Origin: CAKZKT01 sp034434235
GTDB taxonomy: Bacteria > Chloroflexota > Anaerolineae > CG2-30-64-16
NCBI GenBank assembly: GCA_034434235.1
Contig: DAOTZV010000187.1
Coordinates: 1-24,841 of the forward strand
Length of the DNA: 24,841 nucleotides
Direction: 5' to 3'
Below the pieces are notes generated by a model that worked only from the letters and a program-made list of their open reading frames with translations, was not told the origin of the DNA and searched no databases. Position 1 is the stretch's first letter; each line of letters opens with the position of its first letter. Of the stretch, positions 22,606-24,841 are shown one piece after another. The translations under genes and the position numbers were made by a program.

Positions 22606-23257
22606 GGCCCCGCAACACGCCGGCACAGCCGGCCCGCACGGCCGCGCCGGCCACCTCCGCCACGACCTGCCCGAGCTCCACTCGATCGCCGATGGCCGCG
22701 CGGGCCTCCACGATGCCGTCGGCCGGCGCGCGCAATACGCGTGCCGGGTTGGTGGCCGCGCCCAGCTCGCCGGGCACGCCGGTGTCGGGCAGGGCCGTTC
22801 CCTCCCAGTAGACGCGGCCCAGCCAATGCCCGCGCGCGGTTTCGATCACGGCATGGCAATCCACCCCGGCGGTGAAGCCCGGCCCCAGCGCGATGACCAG
22901 CGGCGCATCGCCGCGGCTTGTGCCGGTGTTGCGCTTCGCCATGATGCCGTCCACCAGCACCTGGGGCGCCAGCTCGGCCCGGCACGCGGCCGAAGGATCC
23001 ACCAGCACGGGGATCACGCCCTCGGCCAGGGCGCGCCGCGCGGCCGCGACGTCGGGCACGCGGCGGCCGACGATCCCCTCGACGTGCACCTCGCCCGCAT
23101 AGACCGCCTCGCCGAAGCAGACCGGCCGGCGCACCATCAGCGGCTGCGGCAGCTCGGTCATGACGACGGGAAAGCCGCAACGATGGAGCCGGCCGGCCAC
23201 GCCGCTCGCCAGGTCGCCCGCGCCCCGGATCAAGACGAGGATGCGACTCAGGTCCAT
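22430..23257 (-). CDS. yqeB: YqeB/EF2563-family molybdenum hydroxylase accessory protein
   Basis: This 275-aa protein has an N-terminal nucleotide-binding loop LIRGAGDLASGVA (residues 9-21), then MAKRNTGT, ALGPGFTAGVDCH and a C-terminal part with biotinyl-lipoyl-like turns (RAPADGIVEARAAIGDRVELGQVVAEV). The family (EF2563, selenium-dependent molybdenum hydroxylase system) helps mature selenium-containing xanthine dehydrogenase-like enzymes. No such hydroxylase, selD or selenophosphate gene lies in the window. The start ATG 23257 overlaps the RsmF-like gene by ten bases, so translation is coupled. The frame extends further upstream only as antisense-like sequence. Its 3' end is overlapped by 176 bp of the convergent AllH frame. 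Confidence 0.88.
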   Translation of the reverse strand: MDLSRILVLIRGAGDLASGVAGRLHRCGFPVVMTELPQPLMVRRPVCFGEAVYAGEVHVEGIVGRRVPDVAAARRALAEGVIPVLVDPSAACRAELAPQVLVDGIMAKRNTGTSRGDAPLVIALGPGFTAGVDCHAVIETARGHWLGRVYWEGTALPDTGVPGELGAATNPARVLRAPADGIVEARAAIGDRVELGQVVAEVAGAAVRAGCAGVLRGLIHPGVYVAAGMKIGDVDPRGARDHCFAISDKSLAIAGGVLEAILVGLGKPHRRGANS

Positions 23258-24729
23258 CGCAGGCCCTTGGGATAGTGGCTCTTGAGCGTTCCGTTGACGC
23301 GCTTGCCCCAGCCGACCGCGAAGCCGTCCACGGCAATCAGCGTCCAGCCGTCTTCGCTGGCGCTGCGAAAGCTCTCTCCGCGCAGATAGGCGCGCAGATC
23401 GGGGCTGTCGGCCGGCAGGTCGGCGCAGCGCAGAACGTCGGCCGGCCGCAACCGCAGCGCGAGCGCGTGGGCCGGCTCGAAGCGGTCCCGCTTTGCCGTT
23501 CCCAGCCACCCGCCCGGATGGAGAAAGCGCAGGCCGGTCAGATCGGGAAGATCGGGGGGCAAGGCGTAGAGGTAGGCGCCGACCAGCGCCAGGCGCTCCG
23601 CGGCCGGAACTGTCGCAAGGTTCTGCGCGCAGAAGGCCCGATAGGCCCGCTCGACCGGCCGCGGGAGCGCCGTCGTGCGCCACGGCTTCGGCCGCGCGAC
23701 GGGAACGTCGGCATCGGCCCGGCGCTGGAGCACGGCGATGAAGTGCCCTTCGCCGGGGCCGGTGTGCGGCCACAGGCGGACCACACGGGTAGAGACGTTG
23801 CATGCAACGTCTCTACCACAAACGCCGGCCGAGAAACCGGGCCGCTGGGGCAGCGCGATCAGCTCAAAATCAGGATGCGCTTCCAGGAAGCGCGCCACCG
23901 TCTCCTCGTTTTCCTCCGGGTTGAAGGTACAGGTCGAATAGACGAGCCGGCCCCCCGGCCGCACCAGCCGGCCGGCCTGTTCCAGGATGAGCGATTGGCG
24001 CTGGGCGCATCCCTGGACGAGCGCGGGCGACCACTCCTGCCGCGCGGCTGCGCTCTTGCGGAACATCCCTTCGCCCGAACAGGGCGCGTCGAGCAGCACC
24101 CGATCGAAGAAGCCCGCGAATCGGTCGGCCAGGCGCTCGGGCGTTTCGTTGGTGATGGCGACGTTGGCCGCGCCCCAGCGCTCCAGATTCTCGGCCAACA
24201 CCCACACGCGCTGGGGGTGCGGCTCGTTGGCGATCAACAATCCCCGGCCCTTCATCAGGCTGGCGATGTGCGTGGCCTTGCCCCCGGGCGCGGCCGCCAG
24301 GTCGAGCACGCGCTCGCCCGGCTGCGGGTCGAGCAGCTCGGCCACGGCCATGGCCGACGGCTCCTGGAGATAGTAGAGGCCGGCCGCATGGTAGGGGTGT
24401 TTGCCGGGGCCGCCTCCTCCAGTTTCTTTCGCTGCGGCGAGACCTAACCCCCCGGCCCCCTTCCCTGCGAGGGAAGGGGGAGGACTCCCCTCCCCTGATA
24501 GGGGAGGGGTCGGGGGTGAGGTTTTCACTGCAAACCCGGCCGGGCACCAGGGGATCGGGGTCAGCTCGAAGGGCGCCAGCCGCCGGAATTCCTCCGGGCT
24601 GATCTTCAACGTGTTCACGCGCAGCCCGGCCGCCGGCGGGGCTGCGTAAGAGGCCAGGAACGCCGCGTACTCGTCGCCGAGGAGCGCGGCCATGCGCTGA
24701 AGGAAAAGGGGCGGGAGAACGATGTCCAT
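23248..24729 (-). CDS. RsmF/NOL1-NOP2-type rRNA cytosine-C5 methyltransferase
   Basis: This 493-aa enzyme methylates a cytosine of rRNA (16S position 1407 in E. coli RsmF) with S-adenosylmethionine. The N-terminal domain has LPPLFLQRM and GLRVNTLKIS, then HAAGLYYLQEPSAM, the SAM loop LDLAAAPGGKATH near residues 141-153, LLDAPCSGEGMFRK near 211-224 and the catalytic STCTFNPEENEE near 263-274. RLWPHTGPGEGHF and a C-terminal PUA-like region follow. Two stretches do not belong to the family: residues ~69-110, and residues 305-314, which are encoded exactly by a palindrome. Both are repeat insertions that keep the frame. The ATG has no clear ribosome site. A partial gene lies 19 bp upstream. Confidence 0.9.
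   Translation of the reverse strand: MDIVLPPLFLQRMAALLGDEYAAFLASYAAPPAAGLRVNTLKISPEEFRRLAPFELTPIPWCPAGFAVKTSPPTPPLSGEGSPPPSLAGKGAGGLGLAAAKETGGGGPGKHPYHAAGLYYLQEPSAMAVAELLDPQPGERVLDLAAAPGGKATHIASLMKGRGLLIANEPHPQRVWVLAENLERWGAANVAITNETPERLADRFAGFFDRVLLDAPCSGEGMFRKSAAARQEWSPALVQGCAQRQSLILEQAGRLVRPGGRLVYSTCTFNPEENEETVARFLEAHPDFELIALPQRPGFSAGVCGRDVACNVSTRVVRLWPHTGPGEGHFIAVLQRRADADVPVARPKPWRTTALPRPVERAYRAFCAQNLATVPAAERLALVGAYLYALPPDLPDLTGLRFLHPGGWLGTAKRDRFEPAHALALRLRPADVLRCADLPADSPDLRAYLRGESFRSASEDGWTLIAVDGFAVGWGKRVNGTLKSHYPKGLRWT
23788..23817. repeat. Perfect 30-bp palindrome inside the methyltransferase gene
   Basis: The arm GGTAGAGACGTTGCA is followed at once by its exact complement TGCAACGTCTCTACC. 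It encodes ten codons in phase (GRDVACNVST) just before the conserved RLWPH block. Palindromes of this type are common as dispersed repeats in several bacterial phyla. Confidence 0.9.
24441..24522. repeat. Double-hairpin repeat (LTPDPSP type) inside the methyltransferase gene
   Basis: Two hairpins, CCCTTCCCT/AGGGAAGGG and CCCCTCCCCT/AGGGGAGGGG, are enclosed by outer imperfect arms (ACCTAACCCCCCGG... and ...CGGGGGTGAGGT). In another frame the minus strand reads LTPDPSPIRGGE, the widely seen signature of this repeat. In the gene's frame it gives a Pro/Gly-rich stretch within residues 69-110. Confidence 0.88.
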
Positions 24730-24748
24730 GGGACGGTGTACGGCGCGC

Positions 24749-24841
24749 TTACGCCTTCACCTCCACATTTTCCAGCCGGCCGCGGTGATAGAACTTGAAC
24801 GCCAGCCGCGTCCAGTGCGCGGGCAACATGGGACGGACCTC
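24749..24841 (-). CDS. 3' end of a probable GH65 glycoside hydrolase/phosphorylase
   Basis: The last 30 codons of a minus-strand gene enter at the right edge and end in TAA (24749-24751). The segment PAHWTRLAFKFYHRGRLENVEV resembles the C-terminal beta-sandwich end of GH65 enzymes (maltose or kojibiose phosphorylases), which have W..L.F...YRG..L.V.V. It is too short for a firm call. It stops 19 bp before the RsmF-like start, so both may be cotranscribed. Confidence 0.5.
   Translation of the reverse strand, partial: EVRPMLPAHWTRLAFKFYHRGRLENVEVKA

Overview
The window is about 25 kb of GC-rich bacterial DNA. The mix of genes suggests a Chloroflexota bacterium, perhaps Anaerolineae or a relative: a fused-type 2-oxoacid:ferredoxin oxidoreductase, a DUF362/polyferredoxin pair, a Thr-Pro-rich linker, a large GT-C membrane protein with tandem C-terminal domains, and many palindromic repeats, some inside genes. 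This placement is inference; there is no rRNA or other marker in the window. I saw no tRNA, rRNA, transposase, phage gene or CRISPR array.

Layout. 1-1195 is a gene-free tandem array of a hairpin-rich unit of about 94 bp, with two longer units, and it continues off the left edge. 1214-2877 holds cysE and cysK on the minus strand (cysteine synthesis). They sit behind a leader of about 395 nt that appears highly structured and ends in an attenuator-like terminator. The facing plus-strand promoter drives a Gfo/Idh/MocA oxidoreductase, followed by an orphan OmpR-type response regulator, mscL with a zinc-ribbon tail, and a TPR/PQQ-propeller lipoprotein. On the minus strand, a DUF362 Tat protein and a membrane polyferredoxin overlap (7602-10521). 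A plus-strand homologue of the tRNA-queuosine mannosyltransferase GTDC1/QTMAN follows.

On the minus strand, 12063-18302 carries a HerA-like ATPase with its own promoter and a GntR(FCD)-korA-korB operon in which regulator and enzyme overlap by ATGA. Plus-strand genes follow: bcp peroxiredoxin, a 766-aa GT-C-type membrane protein and a DUF2877/AllH protein. These face a minus-strand pair, a YqeB/EF2563-type protein and an RsmF-like rRNA methyltransferase, plus the last 30 codons of what looks like a GH65 glycoside hydrolase.

Two things stand out. First, the cysK leader carries a potential H-type pseudoknot, two more structured domains and a terminator. One strand of the pseudoknot is complementary to the terminator's 5' arm, which is the arrangement expected of a riboswitch or attenuator; I do not recognise its class. 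Second, palindromic repeat families have entered reading frames without breaking them: two in the RsmF-like gene, one in the GT-C gene, and perhaps one at the end of the AllH gene, where it may explain a long overlap with the convergent gene.
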